Shown here: piece by piece, positions 24,321 to 36,960 of the stretch
Position numbering within the stretch: the first letter of the stretch is position 1
Layout: each line of letters opens with the position of its first letter
Assembly (NCBI GenBank): GCA_030549775.1
Contig: CM060173.1
Location: 64,670,367 to 64,734,366, forward strand
Length of the DNA: 64,000 nt
Direction: 5' to 3'
Origin: Tamarix chinensis
Taxonomy: Eukaryota; Streptophyta; Magnoliopsida; Caryophyllales; Tamaricaceae
Made by a program: the position numbers and the translations under genes
The notes under the pieces: model-generated
What the model saw: the letters and a program-made list of their open reading frames with translations, nothing else
Database searches by the model: none
Told to the model about the DNA's origin: nothing

Positions 24321-27300
24321 AACTCATGCTGCATGATAAATATAAGATTTATTTTACCCCCATTTTCACTAAGGGCAATTTGGTAATTTCCTATTTAATA
24401 ATTATCATTATTTTATTGATTCCATATTAATATGTCTATTATGGTATTATTTTTAGATATAAAAGTTTAATTAATGGATTCTATAAATTTTTGTAAGTTA
24501 CCCGATAAAATTATGCTTTTCTTGGAAATCAAGTAATTCTTATACTCTACTAAAATATGATATATGTAATACCCCATATTTTGAAATTCAATTTTATTAA
24601 GATTAATTATTTTCTTAACGTAATTTGATGTAAACATTTAATTATTTTAGTTATGATTCGTTTTATGGATTTATCGACGATTTCGACTTCATATTTGAAT
24701 TTAATTAATCTTTGTCGTTGCGGATCATTCTAGATAAATTCATTCACAATTATGATTTTATTATATTCATGTGATTTTGATTTTCTGTTGAAAATATGTA
24801 TTTTCATTCTTTCTCGTATTTTAATTTTTAATATTTTATATTCGTTTTCGATTATAACTTCGTCATGTGATTACGACTTTACTTTGGAGTTATATTTCGT
24901 TAACGATATATATATATATATCGGTTTAATAGAATTTTACTTAAATATTTTCTTATATACTTTTAAATATTATTCAAGGTCCTATAATTTATTTCTATAA
25001 ATAATCTAAATTTTTACGTTCGTTGTTAAATTCTTCTAAAAATATTTCCAAAACTGTTTATATAGCTCTTTTATCAATTTTAAGCATTCGGATCCTTTTG
25101 AAATAATTTTTTGTTAAATAGATTTTAAATAAAATCTTCCAATAATAAGTTTAGATATTTAGTATTGTATTATATACTTTGCTTGAAAAAAAAAGGAAAA
25201 AAACCCGAAAAACAAACCGGTTCCCCATCTTCCCTCTTCCTTTCTCCTTTTCTCTCTTCTTCTCTCCCTCCTCTTCTTCTTCTCACTCCCGCCGGGTTTA
25301 CTATTCTCTGCGCCCAAAAACCGTGACCTGCCTCCTCCTCCCTGCTCCTCCTTCTTCAACTGTCGGCTACCACCACTACTACCACATGCCACCACGGACG
25401 ATGCACAACACCCAGCCGCTATAGCCGCTGCAAATGCCGCAACAGTGCAACGACAGCGGATAGAAGCAGAAGCAGTGAACAAGAGTGACGGTGCCACCGT
25501 CCGGTCACTGCCGACATCTCCTGACGACCGGCAAGTGGTCCTTGCCCTCCGACGAGGTTCCACCAACCTACAACTTCTCTGATTTATTTTATTTCGTCCG
25601 GTATAAATTTTCAAAAACCCTAACCCTAACCCTTGTTTTGATTAATTGAGTATGAATTAGCTTATGATAAGCTAAATTGATTGTGTAATTATGTATATAT
25701 ATGGTGTATGATTGATTTAGAGTGGTTAATTGTTGTGTATTTGGTTGATTTGTAAAAATCAGATTTTTAACCGAGTTATGCCCAAAATTTTCAAATTCTT
25801 CCGATTAAGCTATTTGAGATAAATTGATTCTACAATGCGCTGTAAAATGTATCTAATTTCATACCGGAACTGTCAATTTGAGAAATTTATGCGGAATTAA
25901 TCGAAATTGACTTTCTAGGACAAAATTCGTGTGTAATGCAATTGGATTTCATAATTGAGTTGTTTCACTTAATTGATTATATAATATCCTTTGAAGTGTA
26001 TTTAATTTCATATCAACAGTGTTGATTTGGGAAAATTATGTGAAATTGATAGAAATTGGATTTTTTTTGGGTCAAAACTCTTGCGGGTCTATATTAGATT
26101 GTGTAATCGGGTTGTTTTATTCAATTGATTATATAATTTACATTAGAATACATTTAATTATAATTTTGAACCGTCAATTTATATATCTTAGCAAGAATTG
26201 ATTGGATTTGTGTTCCAGGCTCAAAAACCCTAATTATGCTAAATTAGGTATTTCTTTTATTGGTTTTGATCAATTGATTATATTATATGTTATAAAATAT
26301 GTCTAATTGTATTTATAAATATTCAATTTAAATAAATTAATAAAATTCAACTGAATTGTATTTTCGAGCCCAAAACCCTAGATTTCAAGTGAAATTATGA
26401 AATTGATCGTTTGTATAGTTGTTTTTCTAAAATTGAATTTATAGAAATAGTTGAAATGGTATTAATTACATTCTAACACCTTCAATTGGAATTAATTGAT
26501 TTGAATTATCTGAATTTGGGTCTTGGGATTTGAAACCCTAATTTTGAAAAACCGATTATCTTGAATTGGCTACTCGGAAGATTGTTTTTGTTGAAATTGA
26601 TTATCTAGATTTATTTAAAATTAGTTTAATTGTACTCTTAAGCAATCAATTTGAGATAATAAAAGTTAATTAATCGGTTCATAGTTTGGGCATTTAAAAA
26701 CCCTAATTTTCAGAGATGGGTTTAAAAAATTGATATTGTTATGCTTCTTTTACCTAATCGACGTCCAGCTTTGATTTTAAATCATTTGAATTAAGTTTTT
26801 ATCTTATCGGGTTGGATTTGGTTCTATGCAAATGGTTAATTTGTCTTTTGGGTTGCAAAACCTAACCAGTAAATCACTTTCGAGAAAATAACTTATCTTC
26901 TATTATTCTTTCTTTGGCTTTCCAAATTATTTTGAAATGCCCCAAGTGATATGTGTTAAACCTGATTTGATTAATATTTAATCTTAAATCTTAATAGAGT
27001 GACGCTCGTGAGTCTTAGGTTTTGGACACATTTTCTAAGAAAGACCGTTTGTGTCCATTTATGTTGATTTTATTATAATATTTGAATTATTGATTGATAA
27101 GATAGTTTCTAACCTAGTTCTGATTTCCATCGGTGATCTAGGAAAACTTTCTTGTGGATTGTCGAGGTCTTGATAGCTCCCTCTCTTTCTCAATTTTCTT
27201 AACTAGCTTCGGATTTAGGTAAGTCATTACTTACCTTTATTTATAGCAGAATCTAGAATGTATGTCTACTTGGAGTAGAAGGTGATAAGTATGTGTAACA

Positions 27301-28429
27301 CCCCCAAAATTTACACATTTTTTTTTTAAAACACAATACTTATAAATTAAAACCGTAAATTTCTGGGGATGTTACCGCTACACTTATTATCAGACCAGTT
27401 CAATCCTACCGTTCCTGTACCAAGTGCTAAGGCTAAGAAAACACTACTAATAATACCATTAATAATCCAAATTTATAAAAACGAGAATCAGAGTACGCGT
27501 AAGTCTTATATAAATCGAAATACTAGCTATTGTTTTTCCGGATAATAACTAAACAACATTAATAAAATTGTTTCTACAACTCAAACATCATAAAAAGTAA
27601 CATGAGTCATACATTGAAAGGGAACACGGCCACGTCACTCTAGGGATTGATCCAGCCCAACTATCCCTCCGCCCCTTCTGATGTCCCATAGACATCAATA
27701 GCATCAAAGTAAGCGTCTCCTACCTACAACATATCAGACGGGCCTTCTGCTCGTGGGAATGAGCAGCACCCATGAAACGGGTGATCAGTATGCTACGTAC
27801 TGAGTAAGGTAACCAAGTACTAAGGCCAACACATAATCACATAAAATCAGATAGGATAATATTCAACTTACACTTTCAAGCCCATATACATAATGTATGA
27901 AGTCACATAGGCAAGTACACAACTTATAAATGATCAAGCCCACACATAAAGGTCAAACAGTCTAGATTAATTTTTTAATTAATCTTTTTATAAGAAGTCG
28001 ATGCACACCATGCCTTTTATTAAATCCATGTAAGTATAGGAACACACCACTATTTTAGTCGGTGGGCCGGTCACTTGCGGGACAAAGTCCACAGCACTAT
28101 TATTCGTTGGTGAATCGGTCACTTGTGGGACAATAGTCCACACTACTATTCCTTACCGATGGATCGGCTAGTTCCTACTCACATGGTGTTCCACTATAAG
28201 TAATTAGTATCTTTTAAGAGTCTTAGAAACTTTGGTTTGTATATATTGAGCTCGATTCACCCCCACTATTATTGCCGGTGGGCCGGTCACTTACAGGACA
28301 GAGTCCACACCACTATTATTGCCGGTGGATCAGACACTTATAGGGAAAAATCCTAACCACTATTCCTAACCGGTGGATCGACTGGACTCGGCTCAATAAT
28401 CTTTCGCTTTAAATGATTAGTGTCTTAAA

Positions 28430-29130
28430 TATTTTATTCACAAACCTTTGCCCAGACATGCATGACTAACTCCATGCAAACCCTAACTCCACGTAAACCA
28501 CACATCCATGCAAACCCTAACTCCCATGCAAACCCTAACTCCACGTAAACCACACTTCTATGCAAACCTTAACTCACATGCAAACTCTAACTCTACGTAA
28601 ATTACACTTCCATGCAAACCCTAACTCCCATACAAACCCTAACTCCATGTAAATTACACTTCCATGCAAACCCTAACCCCCATGCAAACCCTAACTCCCA
28701 TGCAACCCTAATACCATGCCATATTAATACCACCATGCAAAATCCTAACACCATACAACATTAATACCACCATTCAAAACCCTAACACCATGCAATATTA
28801 ATACCATCATGCAAAACCCTAACACCATGCAATTCCATACAAACCCTAACACCATGCAATTTCATGCAAAACCCTAACACCATACAACATTAATACCATC
28901 ATTCAAAACCCGAACACCATGCAATATTAATACCATCATGCAAAACCCTAACACCATGCAATTCCATGCAAACCCTAACACCACGCAATTTCATGCAAAA
29001 CCCTAACACCATACTATTTCATGCCAAAACCCTAACACCATGCAATTACATACAAACCCTAACACCATGCAATTTCATGCAAAACCCTAACACCATACCA
29101 TTTCATGCCAAAACCCTAACACCACATTGT
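28430..29130. repeat. Minisatellite with CCATGCAAACCCTAAC-type units
   Basis: About 30 imperfect units of roughly 18-24 bp, each with AAACCCTAAC plus CATGCAA or CATGCAATT. Two unit types alternate, and a higher-order block including ATTAATACCACCATGCAA recurs between 28725 and 28950. The open frame 28966-29217 is a by-product of the repeat. Confidence 0.85.
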
Positions 29131-29644
29131 TACACTCCCCCTTTATTATTTTATAACCCTAACATGCATGTCTTAAGGTCATATCATACAATAATAGTAA
29201 CACAATTATACACATAATTCTCATGCCACAATTTAATCACACCAACATACTTCAACTCCATAATCATGTTGTATTAATAACAATTATACAATATTCACAT
29301 GAAATACACTATAATTCATATCACATGGCATGCGTAGCATAACATCACATATTACACATATGGCCTTAGCACCCCTTACCTAAAATGTCGCAGGTCTTGG
29401 TGCATGCTCCTATTCCACTTGAGGGTTTTTACTGGGCTCACCTATTATGGGAAAAATACTAGAGTCAGGTTCCTTCCTAAAAATTCTATTATTCACTAAC
29501 TTATCCTAAGACTTGGTTTTTAATTAAAATAATATTATACTATAATTAACTATACAAAATACTACTAAAAATACAAATAAATTACTATTGTAATTCAAAA
29601 TGAGTGGTGATCTAAGGGTTTCTACCCTTCACCAAAATAATGTT

Positions 29645-29817
29645 AGTAATAGTAATAATAATGATAATAATATTAATAAAAATAAAATATTGTTAATAAT
29701 ACTCTTATTAGAAGAATATTAATATTAATAATAATATAAATCTTAAAAATTACAAGGTGGCTTTTGAAACTACCCAAAATAATAAAAATACTATTCGATA
29801 ATAGTAATAATAATATT

Positions 29818-29855
<38 letters not shown>

Positions 29856-30013
29856 TTATAATGTAAAATATAATAAAGATAATAATAATATTAATAGTAA
29901 TAATATTAAAAATGCTAATAATAGTAATAAAAATGCAAGAGTGCGAGACCTAATTAAATTTTAAGGTCTCGACCCCCCATTAAATAATTATAATATTAAA
30001 AAAATAATTATAC

Positions 30014-30050
<37 letters not shown>

Positions 30051-30200
30051 CATATAATAATTCCATTAAATCCCTAAAATTCGAAACTAATAATTTATCT
30101 AACTCAAGAATATTCTCAAACCTGCCAACAAAATTTATCAAATAAGTTACGGCTGAATACAATAATAATAATAATGATAATAATAATAATAATTATTATA
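29645..30200. repeat. AT-rich microsatellite cluster in the LTR
   Basis: Contains (TA)n at about 29824-29853, (AAT)n at about 30013-30050 and a second AAT-type run at about 30162-30194, plus scattered ATAATA runs. No gene. Confidence 0.9.
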
Positions 30201-31629
30201 ATCAAAATAACATTAAAAATTAGAATAAATATCAATAAATTAAAAGGAAGGGCTGAGAAGGTCTAGGGTTTCACCTTGAGTTGGCGGGGATGGGTGGCAC
30301 CAGCGGTGGTGCACAGCGGCGGCCGAAAAAGTGGTCTAAAAGGGAAGAAAATGAAGAAAAAGAGGGAAGGGGAATGAGAAAAAGGAAAAGAAGGTTATGG
30401 TTCAGTGGTGGAGAATTAATAGGAGTGGGTGGTTCAGAGGGCAGTAGAAGTGGCGGATGTGGTGGTGGACGGTGGTTTCAAGGTTTCGGGGGTAAAAATT
30501 TAGCAAGAGGAATAGGAAACTTTGCATGGCTATGGTGGTCCGTGAGAGAAGAATCGAAGGAGGTGGATGGATTAGTTAGTTAGAGTGCGTTGCAAGGAAG
30601 ATTTTGGGAGGCAGAGGCGGCGGTGAGGTTGGCTAACAACGGATAAAATTGCGTCTAAAGTTGCGGTGGCGCACAAGCTTACACTTAGGGTTTCAGGGGA
30701 AAAAACTCGAATTCGGACCATGCGAGGGATATTTATAATGGTAGAGGGTAGGCTGAGTTCTGGAGGTTAGCAGGAGGTCAAAGCCGATGAGATAATGGGG
30801 TGGTTATGGCGTTGATCGGTCAACATGATTTCAAATCGTGTCCAACCTTCGTGAAAGAAAATGGGGCAATCGTGCAGGAGAAAAGGGGAGTGGGGCAGTT
30901 CATGCTGGAGTGTGCATCGAGGGGAAGAGAATGAGTGAGAGAAAGGCCGGTCAAGACACGTGTAGTCGGCGGCACCTTTTCGGCCTTTGAAGCTACAGGT
31001 AGACGACACTAGAGGAAGGAGGAAGAAGAAGAAGGTGAGTCAGGCGGTCGAGGGGAAAAGAAGAAAAGAAAAAGAAGGGAGAACTGGGCCGGTCGATTGC
31101 GGTTATAAGGCTTTTAATGAAATGGGCGTCCTAGGGCAATAAAGAACAAAAATGCCGCGTCTGAAGAAGGTAGAAGGAAGGGAGCGGCGCTAGGCCGCGG
31201 GAGAGGGGACCAAAGGAGAACGGGTTGGGCCGCGCTCCAGGCCCAATCCGGCGAGAGGAAGAAAAAGGAAAAAGAAAGAAAAAGAAGGAAAGAAAAAGAA
31301 AAACAAAAAGGAAAAAGGAAGCTTGAAGTGGTTTGTGGTTAAATAAATTAATTAGAAAATTTTGGGTAATTAGAATAAAATATTTAATTAAAATAATATT
31401 AAATTTCCCTTTTAGACTAATTTAGGGTTTTTAAAAATATTTCTCTTAAATCCCTTTTTAATTAGCAAAAAGCCCAATTTTTTCTTTATAAAAATATTTA
31501 CAAATTATTATTAATTTTCCCTAATTAATTCCTTCCTATTCTAAATAAAATAAATTAATTAATTAATTTCCTAATAAATCCTTACTTAATTATATCTCAT
31601 AAAATAAATAATTCTGGGGCATTTCAACA

Positions 31630-31640
31630 CTACCCCCATA
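31630..31640 (-). other. Polypurine tract of the Tekay-type element
   Basis: The minus strand reads TATGGGGGTAG immediately before the LTR start TGTTGAAAT. Just upstream is GGGGGCGAAGTCTGTTTTTA, the usual end of pol-to-PPT sequence in this clade. Confidence 0.8.
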
Positions 31641-31775
31641 AAAACAGACTTCGCCCCCAAAGTATCCTGCGGCTCTCTAGGGTTAGGGTTAGGGCATTCT
31701 AAGCAACTAGAATAACACATCACTAGCTATACTTAAATCAACTACCCTCTTAGGGACAAACTAGGAAAAAGGATT

Positions 31776-34700
31776 CTAACCTGCTGCGAAAAGCTCTGGA
31801 TATGCTTCTTGCATATCTTTCTCTGTCTCCCACGTAGCTTCCTCGGATCCATGCTGGCTCCATAAGACCTTAACAAGAGGCACCCAACTCATACGAGTCT
31901 TCCTCATCTTAGTGTTGAGAATCCGCACCGGTCGCTCCTCGTAAGTTAGTGAATCATCCAACTCGACTTCATCTGGCTGAATTACATGTGACGGGTTAGC
32001 AACATACTTTCGTAGTTGAGAAATGTGGAACACATTATGAACTCTTGCCAACTCTGGAGGAAGAGCCAATCTATAAGCAACTTCGCCCACTCGCTCTAAT
32101 ATCTTGTAAGGACCAATATACCTAGGGCTCAGCTTGCCTTTCCTTCCGAACCTCTGCACCCCTTTAGTAGGAAAAACCGTCAGCAACACTTTGTCTCTCA
32201 ACTCAAAATCTCCATCCCTACGCCTCTGATTGGCATAACTCTTTTGTTGAATCTGAGCTTCTTTCATTCGATCTTGGATCTACCGGACCTAACAAGTCAT
32301 ATCCTCAATCATTTCTGGTCCCAACACGATCGTCTCGCTGATGTCGCTCCAACACAAAGGAGTTATGCACTTTCATCCGTACAATGCCTTGAAGGGAGCC
32401 ATCCCAATACTGGCATGATAACTGTTATTATATGAAAACTCTACCAGATGCAAGCACTCCTCCCAATATCCCTGCAAATCTAGTACACAGGCCCTCAACA
32501 TATCCTCTAGAGTCTGAATGGTCCGCTCTATCTGTCCGTCTGTGGCAGGGTGAAATGTTGTACTCATCTTTAATTAATTTCCCAAAACTTCCTACAGCTT
32601 CCCCCAAAAGTGAGAAAGGAACCTCAAATCTCAATCTGAAACAATATCCTTCAAAACCCCATGACAGCTAACCACGAACTTCATATATGCACTCGCCAAC
32701 TGTTCCATACTCCAAGTGGACTTCATAGGAATGAACACGGCTGACTTGGTCAATCTATCAACAACAACCCAGATAGTATCACAGCTGCTTCGGGTCCTCG
32801 ATAACCCACTCACAAAGTCCATAGAAATGGAGTCCCATTTCCACCCCGGCACCTCCATGGACTGAAGTAAAACAGCTGGTCTTTGATGTTCAATCTTGAT
32901 CTTCTGACATACTAGACACCGGGATATGAAATCCACTACCTCTCGCTTCATACGGGGCCACCAGTAAACCTTTTTGAGGTCCATATAACTTAGATCCTCT
33001 TGGGTGAGCCGTATAGGGAGTCTGATGTCCTTCCTCCTTAACACAACGTTTAAGATCCGGACAACTCTGGGGCACACAGCAATGGCCCCTGAATCAAATA
33101 CTGCCATCTTCATGGACTCTGAACCCCTCTACTTTGCCTTCCCCATCTTCTGTCGGATCCTCTCTAACTTAACATCTCCCACCTAGCCGGCTCGGATCTC
33201 TTCGAAAATAGTCGGAGTGAGTGTCAAGGCATTCATATGGGCTTCATGGTCTCCCTGCTGAATCATCTCGATCTCTAGATCTGATAGCTCCCTTATAGTT
33301 TGATCACCAACCACACAGCACAACGTAGAATGTGGAGTCTTCCTACTTAGAGCATCGGCAACCACGTTGGCCTTACCCTCATGGTAGGTCAACTCAATGT
33401 CGTAATCCTTTACCAGCTCCAGCCATCTTCTCTGCCTCAAGTTGAGCTCTTTTTGCGTGAAGATGTACTTGAGAATCTTGTAATTTGTAAAGAACTTACA
33501 CTTTGCTCCATACAGATAATGTCTCCAAATCTTCAAGGCGAACACAACAACAGCCAATTCAAGATCATGTGTGGGATAATTTTTCTCATGCTTCTTCAGC
33601 TGTCATGAGGCATAAGCTACCACTTTACCCTTCTACATCAGCACGCATCCCAACCCATGCTTGGACGTATCATTGTAAACCTCAAACTCCTCGGTCCCTT
33701 CGAGTAAGGTCAACACTGGTGCAGAAATCAACCTCTTCTTCAACTCTCAGAAAACCTCTTCACAGGCCTCATCCCACTGGAACTTTGTTATTTTCTTCAA
33801 AAGATTAGTCAACGGTCTGGCGATCTTGGAAAAGTTCTGCACAAAACACTTATAATAACCCACCAAACCCAAAAAACTCCAAATCTCCAATATATGCGTA
33901 GGGGGCTTCCACTCTGTGATGGCCACAATCTTAGCTGGGTCCATAGCCACTCCCTTAGCTGATACGATGTGACCTAGAAAGGCTACCTCTTGGAGCCAAA
34001 ACCCACACTTCGACAGCTTCGCATACAGATGATGTTCTCTTAACGTGCTCAAAATAGCACGTAGATGTTGCTCGTGCTCCTCATTTCCCCGAAAATACAC
34101 CAAAATATCATCAATAAATACCACCACGAATTGATCGAGGAAAGGTCAAAATATTCTTGTCATTAGATTCATGAACACCGCAGGAGCATTTGTAAGTCTG
34201 AAGGGCATCACCGTAAATTCATAGTGCCCATATCGGGTATGGAATGTAGTCTTCATAATATCAGCATCAGCAATCCTCAATTGATGGTACCCAGACCTCA
34301 TATCGATCTTGGAGAACAACGTGGCACCCTTTAGTTAGTCAAACAGATCGTCTATTCTCGGGAGTAGATACCAGTTTTTTATCGTTAATTGATTCAATCC
34401 CCGGTAGTTAATGCAGAGATGGAGATTACCGTCCTTCTTCTTCACAAACAAAATTGGCGCTCCCCATGGCGATACACTCGGCCCGATGTACCCGTGCTCT
34501 AAGAGTTCCTCCAACTGGGCCTTCAACTCTTTCAATTCCATCAGTTCCATTCTGTAATGTGCTTTGGAAACAGGCTCAGCTCTCGGCACTAGCTCAATCT
34601 TGAAGTCAATTTCCCGAACCGGAGGCATACCAGGTATTTCTTTTGGGAACACGTCTGGAAACTCTTTAACTACTGGGGTGCTGTCCAATGCAATTAGGTC

Positions 34701-35173
34701 CTTGTTCAGCTCTTGCACACTGCATAAATATAAAGGATACCCTTTTTGGATCAAGGCGTGCAGTGTAATTGCTGACACCACTTTAGTGGTCAGTTCGGGC
34801 TGAGTCTTCATGTATGAAACCCTAGTCCCCTTCAGGCCTCGCAGAATCACCCGCTCTTGGGCACAATCAATAATCACTTTGTACCCCCCAACATATCCAT
34901 GCCCAGAATCATATCAAAATCTTTCAGATCCATCCCTACCAGATCTACAAGAAAGTCTACCCTTCCCATATCTAAGGCCACGTCGGAAAACATCCGACTA
35001 CACTCCATATTATCACCTAACAGAAGCATAATAGATAATTCTACTCTAGAAGATGCTAACAATCCAGCCTTAGCAGCAAATGTAGAGGAAATGAAAGACA
35101 TTGTGGCACCCGAATCAAATAGAACATATGCTAGTAATGAATAAATGGTGAACATACTGGTAACGACATCCAA
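31776..35173 (-). pseudogene. pol of the Tekay-type element: protease, RT, RNase H, integrase, chromodomain
   Basis: Minus strand, in order. Protease: VLFDSGATMSFIS (about 35125-35087). [22 protein letters not shown] through [13 protein letters not shown] (34680-34430), then [12 protein letters not shown] with the FIDD catalytic motif intact (near 34127-34090). RT thumb and RNase H run 34050-33330 ([22 protein letters not shown]). The integrase zinc finger ends CLVCQKIK near 32905; the core WDSISMDFVSGLSRTRSSCD starts near 32840. The C terminus has GPYKILERVG followed by a chromodomain-like stretch ending KVLWSQHGSEEATWETE at 31776-32060. Stops and frameshifts fall at about 34340, 33740, 33560, 33180 and 32620. 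Confidence 0.9.
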
Positions 35174-35389
35174 CTGTCGATTTGCCTCGGCCTGACTGAT
35201 GATGTTCAGGTGCCCTCCTAGCTGGCCTCCCTTTTGAGGATGAGGCTTAGATCCCTGTGGTATTCCCCCTGTCTTTCGAGTTGGGGCACCAGGTGGAGCA
35301 GGTGCTCTCTAATAATACTACCAGGACGAATTCTGGCGGTACTGCTGGTAAGCCTGCTGCTGGGGCATTAGCGCCCCTCCCTACTAGTA

Positions 35390-36249
35390 TGACCGATTCT
35401 AACTCTGCTGAAATCTAGGTGGCCTCCAACACTCCACCGCTCGGTGACCCGCCTTTGCACGACCACCTTGCCTTCACAGTTCCTGCCTGGATGGACTCAG
35501 CTACATCTCCTACAAATTGGGCCTCTCGGGGGCCCTTGGCTCCCTCTGCGGCCTCTCGGTGGTGGCCTCCTAGACTCTACAACCCTAGGCTAGGTCCTGC
35601 TTCCTGAACTCTATCCCTCAAGCTTCCTCTTCCCAAGGATGGCGGTCTACTCGTGGACCGACATGTCTGCTATGCAAGCATGCTTATACAGGGACGTTAA
35701 ATCTGTGAACGGCATGTCACCCATCATGCGGCGGATGCTGAAATTTAGTCCCTGCTCAAACTGAAAGACCACCGTGGACTCGTTGGAGGCGATACTTGGA
35801 GTGAACCGGAGCAACTCTGTGAAGCAGGCATAATACTAGTAGATTGTCATCGGTCCTTGCGTGAGCTGCATAAACTCCTAAATCTTGTCCCTCCTCAAGA
35901 TTTCGGGATAAAATTGGGTATGGAGGGCAGTCTTGAATGCCTCCCAAGTAGCTGGAGGGTCGTATCTGACACGAAACTCCTCCCACCAGGCGTCTGCTAC
36001 GCCACGGAGAAAGAATGTTGCAATGCTAGACTATTGGTCAGGTGGGCAATCTACAGCCTCAAAGGTGCGATCTAGGTCGCGGATCCACCCCCCTAAAACC
36101 ACCGAGTCCTCCTCACCTGAGTACGTCGGAGGGCGATGCCTGGTAACCCTCCTCAGCCAGTCTTCCCCAGCGCCTTGAGACCGCTGGGTGAATTCTAAGA
36201 AAGCGGTGACTGCTTCCTCTAGACAGTTGATTCTGCTGTTAGCTGTCAT
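35390..36249 (-). pseudogene. gag of the Tekay-type element
   Basis: The start ATG is at 36249, about 240 bp inside the primer-binding site. Visible: FLEFTQRS, RHRPPTYSGEED, WIRDLDRTFEAVDCPPDQ, then a stop. It continues as TFFLRGVADAWWEEFR and FYPEIL, the retrotransposon gag core, near 36030-35890. Half a zinc knuckle, GHRAVECW, lies near 35450; the frame for the first two Cys is broken. Stops follow residue 72 and in the linker. Confidence 0.8.
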
Positions 36250-36488
36250 TTCGCTGCAACAAAGAGAAACATTTTAGAAGCAAACCCATTGGTTCAAAAT
36301 TAATTTAACAAAATTTCCTATTTCCAAAGGAAAACCTTAATCTACCCTTGTACTCCTCACCATGGCCGACTCCAAAACTTAAAATAGAAAGAGTTTTTTA
36401 TTAGAGCAGAAATTCTTTTCAAAATTCAAATAAACCTTCCAAAATTAATTTCATTTCCCAAAAATAAGCGTGGTCAACAAGACCGACC

Positions 36489-36500
36489 GCTCTAATACCA
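36489..36500 (-). other. Primer-binding site, initiator tRNA-Met type (Tekay-type element)
   Basis: The minus strand reads TGGTATTAGAGC, 11 of 12 identical to the consensus, three bases inside the LTR end at 36504. Confidence 0.9.
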
Positions 36501-36503
36501 ACT

Positions 36504-36585
36504 TGTAACACCCCCAAAATTTACACATTTTTTTAAAAAAACACAATACTAATAAATTAAAATCGTAAATTTTGGGGGTGTTACA
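36504..36585 (-). repeat. Collapsed 5' LTR (82 bp) of the Tekay-type element
   Basis: Only the terminal hairpin-like segment remains. It begins TGTAACACCCCCAAAATTTA on the plus strand and ends with the reverse complement of that arm. It matches the end of the 3' LTR (27294-27375) apart from a handful of differences. The target duplication GTATG abuts it, so the outer TG is kept while about 4.25 kb of LTR is missing. A deletion using the short match GT between LTR start TGT and inner arm GGTAAC would explain it. Confidence 0.8.
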
Positions 36586-36779
36586 GTATGCTCGATTATT
36601 TAACCATATCAAGCATATGTTGTGTTCTGTGTGGTAATTATATGAATGTATGAATTTATAGCCTCAATGCAAACGCGTGTTAATATGGCGCTTGAATATT
36701 GTATGTGTGTAAGTGTGTGAAAGGTTGAGTATGGATTGAAATTGTATGATAGCTTATGCTGTATTTTATGACATGGACT

Positions 36780-36960
36780 TATTTGGCTTTAATGCCCCTA
36801 AAATTATTCTACTTTAATGCCACATGAATTGGATCAGATTTAATGCTACTTGGGTTGGTTTGGCTTTAATTCCCCTTAGACCAGATCAACTGTAATACTG
36901 CTTGGAATTTATCGGCTTTAATGCTGCTTCACTTTAATGCCACTTAAAATTGATATAATA
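36780..36960 (+). repeat. Short dispersed-tandem motif TTTAATGCC in the level-3 LTR
   Basis: The phrase GGCTTTAATGCC or ACTTTAATGCCAC recurs about eight times in 180 bp at irregular spacing near 20-30 bp. Confidence 0.7.

Larger units (their letters stand above)
27294..31629 (-). repeat. 3' LTR of the Tekay-type element (4336 bp)
   Basis: The minus strand starts TGTTGAAATGCCCCAG at 31629 directly after the polypurine tract and ends GGGGGTGTTACA at 27294. In order: short AT-rich start, CT-rich tract (minus of 31320-31020), GC-rich block (31260-30280), trinucleotide and TA microsatellites, a CCCTAA-containing minisatellite (28430-29130), short repeats (28030-28400), and the hairpin-like end (27375-27294). 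Open frames inside, for example 30281-30583, match no family I recognise. Confidence 0.87.
27294..36585 (-). mobile_element. Ty3/gypsy chromovirus (Tekay/Del type), innermost element of the nest, 9292 bp
   Basis: On the minus strand: 82-bp remnant of the 5' LTR (36585-36504), primer-binding site, gag, protease, RT, RNase H, integrase with chromodomain, polypurine tract, 4336-bp 3' LTR (31629-27294). The perfect target duplication GTATG lies at 27289-27293 and 36586-36590. The chromodomain after integrase and the long LTRs point to the Tekay/Del clade. Several in-frame stops mean it is probably non-autonomous now. It keeps many CpG-containing stretches (30280-36250), unlike the other elements, which agrees with its being the youngest here. 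Confidence 0.93.

Noticed and set aside
23089..24430. Run of proline/serine/leucine-rich open frames resembling a secreted or cell-wall protein
   Set aside because: All lie in the CT-rich tract of the level-2 LTR, in several frames at once, with no conserved start or motif.
25159..25614. 151-codon arginine-rich frame on the minus strand
   Set aside because: It crosses the CT-rich and GC-rich blocks of the level-3 LTR; no family resemblance.
28430..29130. Possible interstitial telomere
   Set aside because: CCCTAA motifs never run in tandem without interruption; the unit is a longer minisatellite.
30281..30583. Glycine-rich 100-codon frame resembling an RNA-binding protein
   Set aside because: It lies within the 3' LTR of the Tekay-type element, antisense to it, in GGTGG-type low-complexity sequence.
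27294..36585. Reading the 82-bp end segments as true LTRs of a short-LTR element
   Set aside because: The polypurine tract and clade-typical LTR start lie at 31629-31640, giving a 4.3 kb 3' LTR comparable with the 4.6-4.7 kb solo LTRs around it.
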